Part shown: positions 1 to 13,500 of the stretch, one piece after another
How the letters are laid out: each line of letters starts with the position of its first letter
Numbering within the stretch: position 1 is the stretch's first letter
Assembly: GCA_030248295.1 (NCBI GenBank)
Contig: JASANH010000863.1
Coordinates: forward strand, 434,001 to 498,000
Source: Mesodorylaimus sp. YZB2_4
Lineage: Eukaryota; Nematoda; Enoplea; Dorylaimida; Dorylaimidae
DNA length: 64,000 nt
Reading direction: 5' to 3'
Program-made: the position numbers and the translations under genes
The notes under the pieces: model-generated
The model's input: only the letters and a program-made list of their open reading frames with translations
The model's database searches: none
What the model was told of the DNA's origin: nothing

Positions 1-935
1 GACAAAAGGTGATCAAGAAAGATCCTGCCTGGCTACTGGCTGGTGACATGTACTCGCGGTTTTAGGGTTGACCATAACAACTAGCCTCATTCATGTCACT
101 GGGCGCCAGGTATCATAGAGATGGAGCTAACTTTCATGAGCAGTTCTGATAGTAATTCGTAATAAATTACGTATATTGGCTTTAAATTGCTGTCATTATA
201 ATTTTACGCGCCCAGCCACGCATATCAGTGTTCTTAGGCAATAGGACAGACGACAGAACTGATAAACGCACTACAAAAATTATGACTCCAAGTGTAAGCC
301 TAACCCTTACCAGCGCGACTGAGAAAAATGTTTTCCCGAGTTGTGTAACGTTAAAATGATGTCTTCTGGGATTCCTCCTGAGCGTTCACCATTTCAAGCG
401 TGTGTTATATCCTAGCTCCTTGACCTACCTATTCAGCTTTGGATGGCCGCCAAATAAATTTTAAAGATGTGTAGAAAATCTGCATTAAAGGCTATTAAAA
501 CTCATTCTTGCCATGATTTAGCAAATCCTTTTTTACTTTCAAAGAGGAGCTGCTAATATTCATCAGCATAAACTCCATGCATCGGCTCAAAAGTGACAGG
601 CATGCAATACTGTACATCCCTGCGTTCGGAAACTCGATGCGCCCAATAGCTGCAAGAAAGTCCAGCGAAGATGCAGATTCCTCAAAATTCATTGCTTAAA
701 GCAGGAGATGACGAAATTGAAAGCGCTGTCCTGAGTAATAGCATTTTGCATAACATAGTCTCTGAATATCCACTACACAAGAAGTGCAGATGTGAGCATT
801 TTCTAGCAGCCACCTTCCCCAAGCTGGTGACATAAATGAGGCTAGTTGTTATGGTCTACTTGTCAACCCTAAAAACCCGCGAGTACATGTGACCAGCCAG
901 TAGCCAGGCAGGATCTTTCTTGATCACCTTTTGTC
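1..935. repeat. Foldback/MITE-like element with ~100-bp terminal inverted repeats
   Basis: Positions 1-99 and 827-935 are near-perfect reverse complements, both ending in GACAAAAGGTGATCAAG at the outer edge, with a few small indels. The ~730 bp between them hold no convincing coding region. The left arm begins at the first base of the window, so the true left end and any target duplication cannot be checked. Long inverted arms with a non-coding centre suggest a non-autonomous DNA transposon. The superfamily is unknown. Confidence 0.8.
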
Positions 936-3900
936 AGCCTGGACCGGCTTGCTCCGAAGGCGCATCAAACCACATGTACTACCTTTCCTAGTTTCATTTC
1001 ATGAATTTTTTGCTAATATATACGTTAGTCATGGCCAGCGGTTGGGCATACAGTTGCAGTGTACCTAGGCGATTGATGTGCCCAAGGCACACAATGTAAT
1101 GGTCAGCTCGTAATAGTTTGCACCCCTGTGATTCGCATTGCCAAGTAGTACACTTTCAGGCTGTCAGGAAAAATCAAAGTACAGTATGTCGATGCGACTG
1201 CTGGGACAAAAAAGTCGGTGCGACTTCGACCCCCCCCCCCCCCCCCGTGTTTTGTAGTGTTTTTCCCGCAGCAAACTTTTAATCTCTGCTAGGATGGTCT
1301 GTTATCACTTCACATTACGAAGTTATCTGAAGGGTGCTGCGAGGAGTTGATACAGACTAGACTATGAACAAACTGTAGGTCCTTACGACCATACATTACA
1401 GTACGTTTACAATGCGTGCAAACTAGACCTCCGAAATATTTTGCAGGGGCGGACATCGTTTGCATCCGTTTACGTTTACGTTTACTGTACAGTAAATTGC
1501 AGGAAAACTCAAATGACATCTGACTGCACCACAAAAGCACACCGATTTATCTCGTCGACGAAGCACACCTGGCTTAAATGGAGGAATGAGAATCTCACTA
1601 ACATTTAAAGCAGTGGGATCCAGTCCTCCACTTAATCCAAATGCTATTTTCCATCCAAAAACCAATCACTTTTTCAACACTCATCAATCGTTCCACGCTC
1701 TGCCTGAGTTGGAAGTCATAGATCTGGCAGTGTACTAAAATATCCCTGCGAAGATCTAGCCTCCAGCTGAGTCCGAGCATGTCTTAAGTCGAAACAATTC
1801 TCCACTTGAAATTGAACCGCTCCACCGACCGACTGACTGCACCTGCCGCATGATGCCTAGCAAACAGAAGACAATCTCGACCCGAGCGAGACATCGAGCA
1901 CGTGGGCCGAATACGGCACGGACAGACACACCCGATAACGCCATCCGTAGCGAGGTGGGTGTGCTAGGAAAACACGGGCGACGATTCAGTCGAAAAGCGA
2001 TTTTGGTCAATGTTGGACTCGCACCCTCATCGCAGTCCTGGGACGAGATAAGAAGAATGGCGAGATGCGTAGAGCGTGTGGCCGTTCGAGCTCACCTTCT
2101 CATCCCGGCCCAAATTCTACCTCGCATAGTACAAAAGTAAACAAAATGAAACGACGCCCTCGACCCAACATGACTGTGATAAAGTTTAAGACGAACATAC
2201 GCGGTCACCAAAAAAATAAGCACACCAGCCTGGCGTGCCCTTTTGCACGGACAGAGCAAACACGGCCCTTGCAGGAGAATTAGTATCTATACCTGATAAA
2301 TTCAAAAAGTTGAAACTTCAAGGCTCGAAAAATAGTTTGATAGAGGACTCGGTGACAAAAGGTCAAAATGTTGATGTTGCATAATTAGGCCCTGCAGTTT
2401 GGATGTCGCTCCCCAGCAAAATACCCAGCATTGCCTATCCAGAATCCAGTTTGATTAGAAATAATCTTGCAGATCTTCCCAAACCAGGATCCTGCTGGAC
2501 TTATCGATCTTAAGGACCTTGAATCACAATTTTGAGTTACCTGTTCTCTTGTATTCCCTATCCCCAGAAGTCCATGCTGCAGGTCTGGAGAAGAATTATG
2601 GTAAACTTGCATCATGTTTACAACTAGTCCTCTCTGTTGCAGTGTCTCACAACTATGACAGAAGCAACAGCAGTCATCCCCCTCTCAGCAGTTTTCTCAC
2701 ATCAGAAGTTCTAATAACGCATACTCGTTGCGATGACACATGTCCAAAAATGGCCTGTGCAGAATAGTGATTCAGCCCATACGAATCACGTTCACCCGCT
2801 GCCACGCCATTCAATCGAGTTATTATAACACAGCACAGCACGGCTTACCCTGCAGACAGTCCCAACAGTTTCATATCCATCCCATGTGAGACGTGGTCGC
2901 AGGCAAGGAACACTTTACACTTGGCTGCAGAAACATTGCCACCCACCAAATCCGACCGACTAACAGTTGTAATAAATTTTTGACTGCGCCCTTGTAAATT
3001 CTCGGACAAAAAACGTATGTGGGGTGAGTGGGAGACAAGACAAACATTACAAACATATCGTGAAACGTAAAAACCTCGTGTAAATTCGGTTTTGGACGAT
3101 ATGGCGAAGGAGGGGAGACCAAGCGAGGGCGCCAATCCCTTCGTCCCTCCCAAATATTCTGCACCGACCGCGAGGTTCTTGTTTGTCGAAAAACTAGTTT
3201 CACGTGCCAGCCGGCCCTCTTTCTCCTCATCTCGTTGGGGGTTGAACGAAGCGTTTAGTTTAGTGGTGGTGGGAGAGGTATAGTGAAAGTTTCCTGTCCT
3301 ATACTCGCACATAGGCCCGCCAAATAGAACAACCAACGCCGATCGGGCCTTTGACTGATGAGCAAAAGAAAAACGTCGACGAAGACAGTGTGTGCCCGGC
3401 CCGTATGCTCGCAAAGCATCGAATCAAAGTGTAATTCATCATGAAATCGACCTAAACACGTCAGCGAAACGGGCTTCCCGCCATCACAAAATTTAACCAC
3501 TGACTGCAACATGCTTGAACAGAGCAGCCTGGGCCAACATTTGGCTACGAATATTGGAAAACCAATGCTCACCTACTTTTATACCTGGGTGGTACATGTA
3601 CATCTATCCAGCAGCTGCTCTCCTCTCGCCCCCTAAATGACTGATGCCAACCAATTCATTTCATTTCTGGACTTTCCCTATTTACACCACACTCATGCCA
3701 TTCTTCATCGAGTATATTATTAGGACAGCCAAGTCACTGTGCGCAAGTTCAAGCAAATACTTGAGTGAATACTGCAGTTTTGTTAATAAACTTATTCATG
3801 TTAAGTTTTACACATCACGAACTGGAACGCAATAGTTAGTCGACCTTATAAGTCATTTTTACAACCCAAGTTCGTCTTATAAGTGACTCATAGCGGTTTT

Positions 3901-4343
3901 CAATTTCAAAAATCAATTTCCCGCGCTTTTAAAGTCATGTTGGGTTTTCGTGCCACGAATTAGACTGCTTATGACAAAAAGTTTGCTGTGACAAGTGTGA
4001 TCATAAGCCTTGAAAGACAAAAATAACAGGTTTTCGGCAATGTTCTTCTTGTTTGGTTAATTTTAGAAAAGTGGTCATTGTTTTCTTCGTCGCTCTAGTG
4101 TTGGAGAGTGCGGAAAAAATTCTATTTTTGAATGGTATTTTGATTTATTTTGAACGTGATCAGCAAAGCAATCCCTGTTCTATTCTTATTAGTTCTTCCT
4201 AAGACGATATGACTGTAAGAAGATCGGCGTCATCGTCATAAATACTCGCTGTTGCCAAATTTCTGAATATAACGTCTATACCTCTAAAGTCAGAGCAAAG
4301 GTTTTTAACATTCGACACTTATTGAAAAGTGCTGCTGCAGGAG
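936..4343. other. Intergenic region, no gene recognised
   Basis: Several open frames up to 189 codons occur on both strands (for example minus 2845-3414), but none shows a recognisable domain or continues across plausible splice sites. A run of 17 C lies at 1230-1246. The last few hundred bases before 4344 should contain the promoter and 5' UTR of the SERBP1-like gene. I see no clear TATA box. Confidence 0.5.
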
Positions 4344-6799
4344 ATGGCTGACGTCGATTATGGTGTTCACGTGAGCAATAAATACTCATTATTCGTCGAC
4401 GACGAACATGATCCGAACGAAATTCTCCAACAGCAGTTAGCCGCTGCGAATCAAAAGGATGGAAAAAAGAAGGATGATTCGAAGAAAAAGGATGTGAAGA
4501 AGCCGGTGACAACGCCAACGGCAAAAGTCGTGCCAACGGCCGATAAGAAACCTTCACAAATCGCAGCTCCACTTCAAAGGCAACAAGCGCCCGGTCGTAC
4601 TCCAACATCCGATTCCAAACCGTTGAACCAAACGAAGGATCGCGAAGGTATGCTGAATAGTTATGTTTCCCTGGCCGATTTTGGTGATCTTAGATGAGAT
4701 TTATCTGACATTCACGTAGTTTGAGCGTTTTGAATAGCTGCTGCTTCCCTACCTGCTGTTTGGTGATTCAGTCGAAATTCCCGTTTCAGGCAAGGAGAAT
4801 AAAGGTACGAGGCCTTTTGGCGGTGGTCAGGAAGGTCAACGCGGTGATGCTACTGGTCCAAGGCGTCCACCACGTGGTGACCGTCCTCCGAGGCAGGGCG
4901 AAAGACCACCAAGATTTGGAGGTTTCGGCGGAGGCGAGAACCAAGAAGCCGTCGGTGAGCAAGGATTTCAACAAAACGAGGAAAGAGGCCAAGGGCGTGG
5001 GCGTGTCTTTATCCGCGGTGGCCGAGGTCGCGGCTTTGCGTAAGATATCATCCTTAGTTTTGTTTCCCCGGGCGATTTTGAAAGCTTATTTCTTCTTGTA
5101 GACGCGGAGGCGGTTTCAGCGATCAAGCGCAACGTGGCGGCGGATTCCTCGAGCACCCCGTTCAGGAACCGTGGGAAAACGCTGCTCCGATAGAACCGAA
5201 TGACAACGTCCAACGCGGCGATGATTTTGGCTACGGCGGTGGCGAAGATCGTGGTTATCGAGGACGCGGTCGCGGGCGCGGTGGTGGCGGATTCCGTGGT
5301 AGCCGAGGTTATTTCGGCGGTGGAGGACGTGGCCGTCAATTCGATCGTACAAGCGGAAGTGACAAAACGGGCGTAAAGGCCGTTGAAAAACGCGAAGGAA
5401 GCGGCGCCTTCAACTGGGGAACACCAGGTGATCAATTGGAAGGAGAAAATGAAGGATTGAATGCAACGGCCCAGAGTGGCGACGAAATTCAACCAGCCGA
5501 AGGTGAAGTGGAAGGTGGCAAAGCTGGGTAAGAGCACATCATATTCTTATTTGGCTTGTGGTCGTAAGGATTTCCTGTTATAGAGAGGAACAAGTAGGAG
5601 ATTTGCCCGAGAAGGAAGATGAGGCGGAGAACCAACTGACTTTTGACGAATGGAAGGCCAAGCAGGTACAGTGCTCGTACATTCCAACGGGGGATTTTTG
5701 GGCTTTGCATGATAGGGCAATACGTCCTACGCCCCCCCCCCCCCCCCCCATGCCGGCTAGCTTCAATCGATCTGACCTTGTGCCTGGATCCCGATCTAGC
5801 TGATATGATTCAATAAAGTCAAATTTCGTCATAGATGCCGTAATTGGCCCCATGTCCTCGCTAACACTCTTGTCAATCAGGCCTCCCCAAGGGCTGTAGT
5901 AACGTTAGAACCGACCAGGCCCTGAATCGGGATTTTATTGTGTATACAGTCAGTATTTAGAGGACAATGGGACATAATATGCAAATTATCGATCCATACC
6001 CGGACACTGCGTTGTCCAGGATTAGATTAGGAACTGAGCTGCCCCTCAGATCGATGCTAGATCAAAGTTGCAATAATTTGAAGGGCTATGAGTGGCAGTG
6101 TTCCCATATTACCAGGCTAACTAATGTACAGTAGCTTCTCAGTGGCCAGTCTGTTGTATTTTTAGGCTGAGAAGAAAGCGGTCAAACCGGCTTTCAATAC
6201 TCGTCAACCAGGCGAGGGCGAAAGTGAAAAAGCTGAGTGGAAGAAGATGAAGTTGCGTGAGTTAAAACGCGAAAAGGATGAAATGAACAAGGATACGGAT
6301 GAGGGATATGAAGAGGAGGATGAGGTAAGAATTGCTTGAGGGTCAGCAGCGAAGTATGCACGCCTAATAACTTGGTGGTCGCGCGGGAAGAGGATTGGGA
6401 TTGTTAGGTTGTTTTGCGGAGGGTGAAGCGGGTGGTCAGTCGTCAAGATGCTGTTTCGGGCCGAGGTGGAGGTGGTGGTTGGTCATTTTGTGTGATCTAA
6501 CAGCAGTTGTCTGGTTTCAGGATGCTCATCAGAAGAGGAAACAGAAGGAAGTGCCCATTCAGTTTGTGTTCAGCGACGGTGGTGGTTTCGCTCGAAGCGG
6601 TCGCGGTCGTGGCGGAGGTCGTGGTGGTCGCGGAGGTTTCCGAGGTGGACGTGGCGGTTTCGGAGGCGCCGAAGGCGAGGAATCGCCGCGTTATCGTGGC
6701 GAGGGTGGTGGTGGGAGAGGTTTCCGAGGGGGCGGCGGTCAACGTGATGCGCCTTACAAGATGGACGAGGAGAGTTTCCCGACGTTGGGCGCTGCCTAG
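4344..6799 (+). CDS. SERBP1: SERBP1/Vig-type RNA-binding protein (HABP4 family)
   Basis: Six exons give 499 aa: 4344-4647, 4790-5039, 5102-5527, 5584-5665, 6166-6324 and 6521-6799, all with GT-AG introns and matching phases. The start is the ATG at 4344, giving MADVDYGVHVSNKYSLFVDD, which fits the SERBP1/Stm1 N-terminus; an upstream in-frame GTG is less likely. A Lys-rich basic stretch follows. Exons 2, 3 and 6 encode long RGG/RG-rich tracts. Exon 3 carries the family hallmark AFNWGTPGDQLEG, and exon 4 ends LTFDEWKAKQ, where the conserved C-terminal block begins. The family binds mRNA and ribosomes (SERBP1 can occupy the mRNA channel of idle 80S ribosomes); insect and worm Vig is linked to RISC. 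Cytoplasmic action is inferred from the family. Intron 4 contains an 18-C run (5732-5749). The C-terminal RGG tail before ESFPTLGAA is long. Confidence 0.9.
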
Positions 6800-7535
6800 A
6801 TGCGTTTTCTGCATCAACTCAGGAGGTGAAAAATTTTGGTGAATAGTTGGGAGGAGATTTTTTGTGTTTTTTCTGAGGACTTAACAAATGGTGGCCTGCA
6901 AACTTTTTCTGGTTTCTTTTGCTTTTCTTCTATTCCTTAGGAATGGTAATAATAGAAATGATATGAGCAATGAAGGGTACGGTTTTGCTTTGGCAAGAAT
7001 TTTTGGAAACGTTTTGTAAATTTGAGGATACAGGTAGTTGAAAGGCTATTAGAAATATTCTTTAAGAACGCTCGATTCATTTCGTGATATGCCCAGTCAT
7101 TGCGATGCGAGTATGTGTTGACGCGTGGATATGAATTGATGATGCTATGCTGATTGTGGTCTTGGGGTTTAGGGCAGAACGGTGCGATGTGTTTGTGTGT
7201 TGGTGGTCAGTAAAGCGAGGAAAATGAAGCTGGCGTCACTAGGCATATATTTTAAATTCCCGCGATTCTTGATATACAGTAACTGTGACTTGCTTGAAAT
7301 GGTCCGTTGCCTGGATGTGCGCGGGACCCCTTCCCCCCCCCCCCCCCCCCGGGATGACTCCGCATCGCGCGACACGTGCTCTTGGCGAAGTTTGCGCGTT
7401 TTGTGTTGTTTGTGTTGGTGTATAAATGCTTGAGTAATACCAGCTAAGCTTTTGGTCTCACAAAGTATAGTATTCGTGAAATTAACGGACGCGATCAAAT
7501 CACTGGCCTCTATTTCCCGATAAACCAGCTCGGAA
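6800..7535. other. Intergenic gap between SERBP1-like and VLDLR-like genes
   Basis: This 736-bp stretch should hold the SERBP1 3' UTR and the promoter/5' UTR of the receptor gene. No conserved coding signal is seen. An 18-C run followed by GGG lies at 7333-7350. I could not identify a clear polyadenylation hexamer. Confidence 0.5.
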
Positions 7536-10500
7536 ATGGCTGCTTGGCAGGCATCATTAGTTGTCTTAGCTTTATTTTCGAATCGGCTTTTATTGGTAGA
7601 GAATCAGAAAGTTTCTGGGGCGATTGGTAAGTCTTGTGGGCGGCCTGGATGAGGTTTGGTTTCAAAAGCTAGGTTTATGGAAGGGAAATTAGATCTGTAG
7701 GCGGCGCCTTGCACCGACTAACTTTCCGACTAAGAACTTATTTACCGACTTGGAATTTCTTTACCAGGCCGACTCGCGGCCCGGTAAAGAAATTCTTGTA
7801 TGCGCCCGTTCTCCCTGCGCTGTTAAGTGCTTGGTGATGTGGTAAAACAGGAGTAATTTACCATTGTTTTATAGATCGTGGTCGACATCCTCTTTTTCCA
7901 CAAAGTAATTCGGGTTTTGTCTCCTTTCGGACTCACGCCAATTAACAAATCTGGCTGTTGACTAACAGGGCTCTGTTAACTTTCGCATGGTTTTCCAGCT
8001 TTCTTTAATCTAGGCCTAGCCCTAAAAATTAGCACGCGCCCTCCTACGCGGCTGTGTTGTTCAAGCCATTATTCGTACCTTTTTAGGAGTTTTACCCCCT
8101 CTGGGCTCGTCAAATGTAACTGGTCAGAGATCGAACACCTGTTCGAGCAATTTATTCCGATGTCAGAATAACGGGCGATGCATTCCAACATCGTGGCTCT
8201 GCGATGGCGACAATGATTGTGGGGACTCGTCTGATGAAGTCAACTGCGGTATGTATTTGTTTCTGAGATTGGAGTGACATGGCGCGAAAGTGTGTTCAGT
8301 TTTTTCTTGGGTTAGGCGGCTGTAGGTTGTATCTCCTGGGGAAGTGTGTCTGCACGAGTCAGCCGTAGAGGATTAGTCACGTGCCGTGTGTGGATGTCGG
8401 CAAGAGAAGAGAGCTTTTCTTCCTTCGACATTATTGCCCCGCCAGGTCTCAAGTCGACGTTCCTTAATATGATAGCAAGAATGCTTTCTGATGTAACAAA
8501 CCGTAATGTATCGGTTGCTCCGTATGATACGGTGCCAGCTGGCAATCACCGAGCGCCAAGTGCTGTTTACTCACGCGCCATATGACTGAGAGTGTCTAGG
8601 TGCAGACAGGATGCTTTCATGACTGACTGGTTGACTCATCATTGCGTAATCGGGGAATTAAGGTGAGGAACCCCCGCCAAGTGTGGAGTAGGGCGTATGC
8701 ATTCTAGGGAGTGTCAGTGCGTTCCAGGTATCCGATATTTGAGCATGTGTCATACGGAAGGAAATTAGAGTCATTATTGGTTTGAGGCTGGTGCTAGGGA
8801 TGGGTTGATTTGTTTTAAATTATTTAAATTGAATAATGCGTGGAGCATCTGTGCAAATAAGCGGCAGGAAATGAATGGGCGTGCAAGCAAGCATGAATTG
8901 TACTTGGCGTGGCGGGAATGTGCATGCAAGATTAGGAAAACTGATGATTTCGGCCGACTTGAAGTTATATGTGCCTTTAGTTAGCACACATAAAGTAAAG
9001 TGATGTACTCTCAATTCAGCGAAAATTTTCCTTACTGTCATTCTATACGTTAGGCACTATATGAATTGGCATTGCATCATTCAGCGCCATGTTTGTGCCT
9101 GTTTCGTATCCTTGAGCAATCTAGAGGCTGATGGTTTTTTGCTCGTTTTGCTATGATTGCTTCTGAGATACTAGTTTTACCAGTGTTTTTTCACAATTAA
9201 AAGTTGACTTGATCCTGTTTAGACGCGAAGACGTGTGCCAATGGTGAACATAAGTGCGCCTCGTCGAGTAAATGCATTCCGAATCGTTGGGTATGCGATG
9301 CCGAAGATGACTGCGGCGATAATTCGGATGAATATCGAGGCTTGTGCGGTAAGGGAGTGAGGCAAAATGTCTTTGGTTTTTTCAAATTTACAGTATGCAG
9401 CAGATAGGCAGATAAATTATGCGGGTGAGTGATGTGGTTGGGTGACGAGTGCGCGGGCGAATAGCAGTGAGCAATGCATGGGGAAATCCAATAGGCTCTT
9501 TTGCAGAGGGTGGAAAGGGTAGGTGATTACAGTAGCGCGAAAGGTTTCAGGTTGCGTTGTTTTGGCCTGATAGCAAGGGGCATGGTGATTCAGATGTAGC
9601 CGTTAGCACGATTACGAAAATAGGACGGCATTGCGTGAAAGCTGACTGGGGAGGGGACGAGAACAGCGAAGTGTGGAGACCACCATTTACCGTAGGGCTT
9701 CTCCTTAAAGCGTTATTTGCTGGCCAGGTAATTGAGACAGCTAAGGCCCGCTTTTTCCTACTACGGTATAAAAGACATTAGACACACAGTAATGATTGAT
9801 CTTTTGTTTCGATGTAGCTGCATGTTTATTAGTGCAGTGAAGAAGTGAATTGTGTGAAAATCATTTACAATTGCTCATTGAAATCTTGAATTTTGCGTCT
9901 AAACTCAAAATTACTCGTTCGCTCGCGGAGGGTTTTCATATTTAAATTTGTTTTAGCAAATCGAACTTGTGGGGAAGGTCGGTTCAAATGTCCGAACAGC
10001 ACTTTGTGCATCCCCAGCACATGGTTGTGCGATTTGCAGAAAGACTGCGAGAATGGTAAGATATCTTTTTAGTTTAAAGTGTTAAGTTTAGTATTTGGAT
10101 TTTTTAAGGTGAGGACGAAGCGAATTGTACGAAATCGACGGATTGTACGCCGGAAGAGCACAAATGCAAGAGTGGACGTTGCATATTCAAACGATGGTTA
10201 TGTGATCACGATGATGATTGTGGTGATAACTCGGATGAGATGAATTGTGGTGAGTGGTTATGGCTGATGAGTGTGGGGGCAGATGAGAGGAAGGGAGAAT
10301 CAATTTCAGACTACACATGCGGACCGGCTCAGTTTAAGTGCCGTGGCGATAGTAAATGCATTCCGGAACGATGGCGATGCGATAGTGAGCGGGACTGTGT
10401 CGATGGTAAGGAGTCTGCGCGATTGATGCGGATGTACAGTGAATGGTGGGTGTTTAAATTTAAGGATCAGACGAACAGAACTGCTATGGCGTGTCGAACA

Positions 10501-13500
10501 GTCATCACGGCAATGCGACGTGTCGTCCGTACGAGTTTCTCTGCGATGACGGAGCCTGCATCCATAGCGCGTGGAAATGTGATGGCGATCCGGATTGTCC
10601 CGATGGTGAGTAGTGTTTGTGTTCAGGGTCAGCATCCCAAACCTATCCTCTGAAATTTTTCCGTGCGCTTGAAAGAAAGGTTTTTAAACAAAAACTTTCT
10701 TGTATCCAATGTGTTATAAACTTTATACCTTAACAAGGTTCCTGCGAGGCGTGGAAAATGATTTTCCCTGATTTTTCCAGGTTTCGTGGGAAAAAATGAA
10801 ACTTTTCCTAAATAAATTTCCGACTTTGAAACGTCAAAATGCTACCTGTCATAGGGTTCCCTGATTTTGGCCAAAGATTCCCATTTTCCCTGATTTTCGC
10901 GGGTTTTCCAGGCACTTCTCAGATTCCCTGACTTTTTCAATTTTTCCAAACTTGAACGAACCCTGCTTAGCCTGAGCCTTGCGATCGCGCAACCCTCATC
11001 CAAACTTCCCTCACGACTGTCATAAGCTTCTTGCGCCTGAGCATAAACGCGCGCGGCAAATTCAAATATTTTGCTATCAAAAGAGTTTTGTGTTGCAAAA
11101 TTACGGCGCATTCTGTGTTCGCTCATATTTCTTCATTTCGAGAATACACAGGACCACTCCAAAAAAGTCTGGACAGGGGTCAGGATTTCCTTGGCTGTTC
11201 CATAGGGGGGGGGGGGGGCTACTAATTAATGGCCCGCCGAGAGGGGATCAACCCCTTTTTCGGATTTTAACCACGCAAAATTGACAATTTTTTAAGCCTA
11301 GGGGTACGGCCTAGCCTCCCCCAGTTTCGGATGCTGGTCGGTCAGGGTCAGCAGTCTGCACTGTGTGGCAGGCGAGACTTGATGTTTTAGGTTCGGACGA
11401 GGCTCATTGTGTGGGCGTGACGTGCAGCTCGGAACAGTTCGCTTGCAGTGTCAAGGTAAAGGAAGAGTCGGTACAATGTATACCCAGAGCTTATAGATGC
11501 AACGGTGTTGTGGATTGTCATAATGGAAATGACGAGAAGGATTGCGCACCGACTCCGGGTAAGTTATGCAAAGGTATTTTCGAAAAGTTTTAAATTCAGG
11601 TATTCTGTTTGAAGTTCCTACGAAGAAATGCGATCCCATTTTGGAATTCGATTGCGGAAATAATGTTTGTATTTCTCAAAGTCGAGTCTGTGATCGGAAA
11701 TACGATTGTCCAATGAACGAGAAGGGCACGCACAATGACGAGGCACCCGTCCAGACGTGTAACAATACGAAAATGGATTATTGCAAATCAAAACCGTGCG
11801 ATCCATCGGCGATTTGTGTGAGCACTATGTTCGGCTCTGTGTGCACTTGCCCGTTCGGTTTTCAGAAGAGCGTGACGAAGAGTGTGAATGGCACTGTGTG
11901 CGAGGGTGAGTGGGGGGGCATTGTGGTGACAGGGGTCTGAGTACAATCGACCATTCTTGGTTTAGATATCGACGAGTGTGCGGAAAGGCCGAAGAGATGC
12001 GCTCAGAAATGCCACAATAAAGAGGGCGGTTTCGCGTGCGCTTGCCATCAGGGGTATATGCTAACGAGGGATAAGATCAACTGTCGAGCTTTGGGTAAGT
12101 AAGGGCTTCTGACTTGTGAGGGTAGAGTGGCGGCCAAAACCTTGATTCTGTTTGGCTGGGGTTATTCACTCGCATGGGGCCAGGATCTTTTGGCTTGGCT
12201 TTCAAGTGTGGGCACAGGGAAAGACGTTTGCTAGAGTCCAAAAGGACGATTGGCAAGAGGAAGAACGGAACCATCTCACAAGGAATGCTACCCAGCTATT
12301 GAGGTTTTTCTGGAATTAAGACATGTCTCATACTGTAGGCCAATACTCAGGGAAACGCTGCGCAAATTTCGACGCCTGGACGCGTTCTGGTCAAAAGTGG
12401 CAGGTAGGCGAGGTGACTGCCCAATTTTGAATTTTCTGATTATATCTCCACGCGGGCTGCCTAAATTGGATGCGCAAACTTCTCTGTCAGCCGCAACATG
12501 CAATGCAGGCAGCCTGCTTGAAGATATCTTGAAATATCAAAAAATTCAAAATTGACCAGTCACTTTGACTACTTGCCTGATCCTAGGAAAACCCTGACAG
12601 CGGGATATCATTCTTCGTCATATTTTTTTGACGTAGTATATGTTTATTTGACACAAAGCAAAATGTAAGTTCAACAAAAACCAAAAGCATCATACCCTTA
12701 TTCACATTTTATCATGTTATCACCCCTTCTCCTTCTGCCCGCCTCACTCTCCAAAAGCCATGATGCCCGTTTCCCTGGCTCTGGAGCACCTATCCTCAAA
12801 TGCTAGCAAGAGACAAAGGGCAAAAAATACCCGCAAATCTGCTATACTACTTCTAAATCACTCACATGAAAAAGGGAAAGTAGGAGATGCTTGTCCCTGC
12901 ATACTTGTGAAGTCTACAAAAGACACCCTTTTAACCAGTCAGATGCTAGTGGGTCAGTGCAGTGGTGCAGCTGATATTTGGGTCTCGTTTTTCTTGGCAG
13001 CAAAGATATGACAAGGTAGAAGATTCAAATTAAGAAGGCAGGGAAAGTTTTGCAATCGTGATGGCCGCCTAGCTGACCGTCCCCATGCGTGAGGCGGAAG
13101 TCATCTGTTACTAGAGGCCAGCATCGACTGCTGGATCAGAAACTAAAATATTTTGTGCTTTATCTGCTGGAAAATGATAAGGTGTGGTGTACTATCCAAT
13201 CCAGACCCCGGATCGATGCTGGAGTAGACGGAGTCCCATTCTTTGTGTTGTGGTGTGGTGAAAATCTATAAGTGATAGTCTAAGCTTGTGCTCGTTTTTA
13301 GGTGAGCATCCGAAACTCTGGTTTTCGCATCGAAGGACTATCGAAGAAATCGATTTGTCGACCAAAAGAGCCAAGACATTTATTGATGGTTTGGAATCCG
13401 CGGTGGCCATAGACTATTTCTACACGAGCAATTCACTCGTGTGGTCTGACGTGGCTGATGAGAAGATATACAGGTGGGTGCTGTGGGTTTGCTTAGGCGG

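Noticed and set aside
2845..3414. 189-codon minus-strand frame as a gene
   Set aside because: No domain, no supporting splice structure, and no conserved residues that I recognise.
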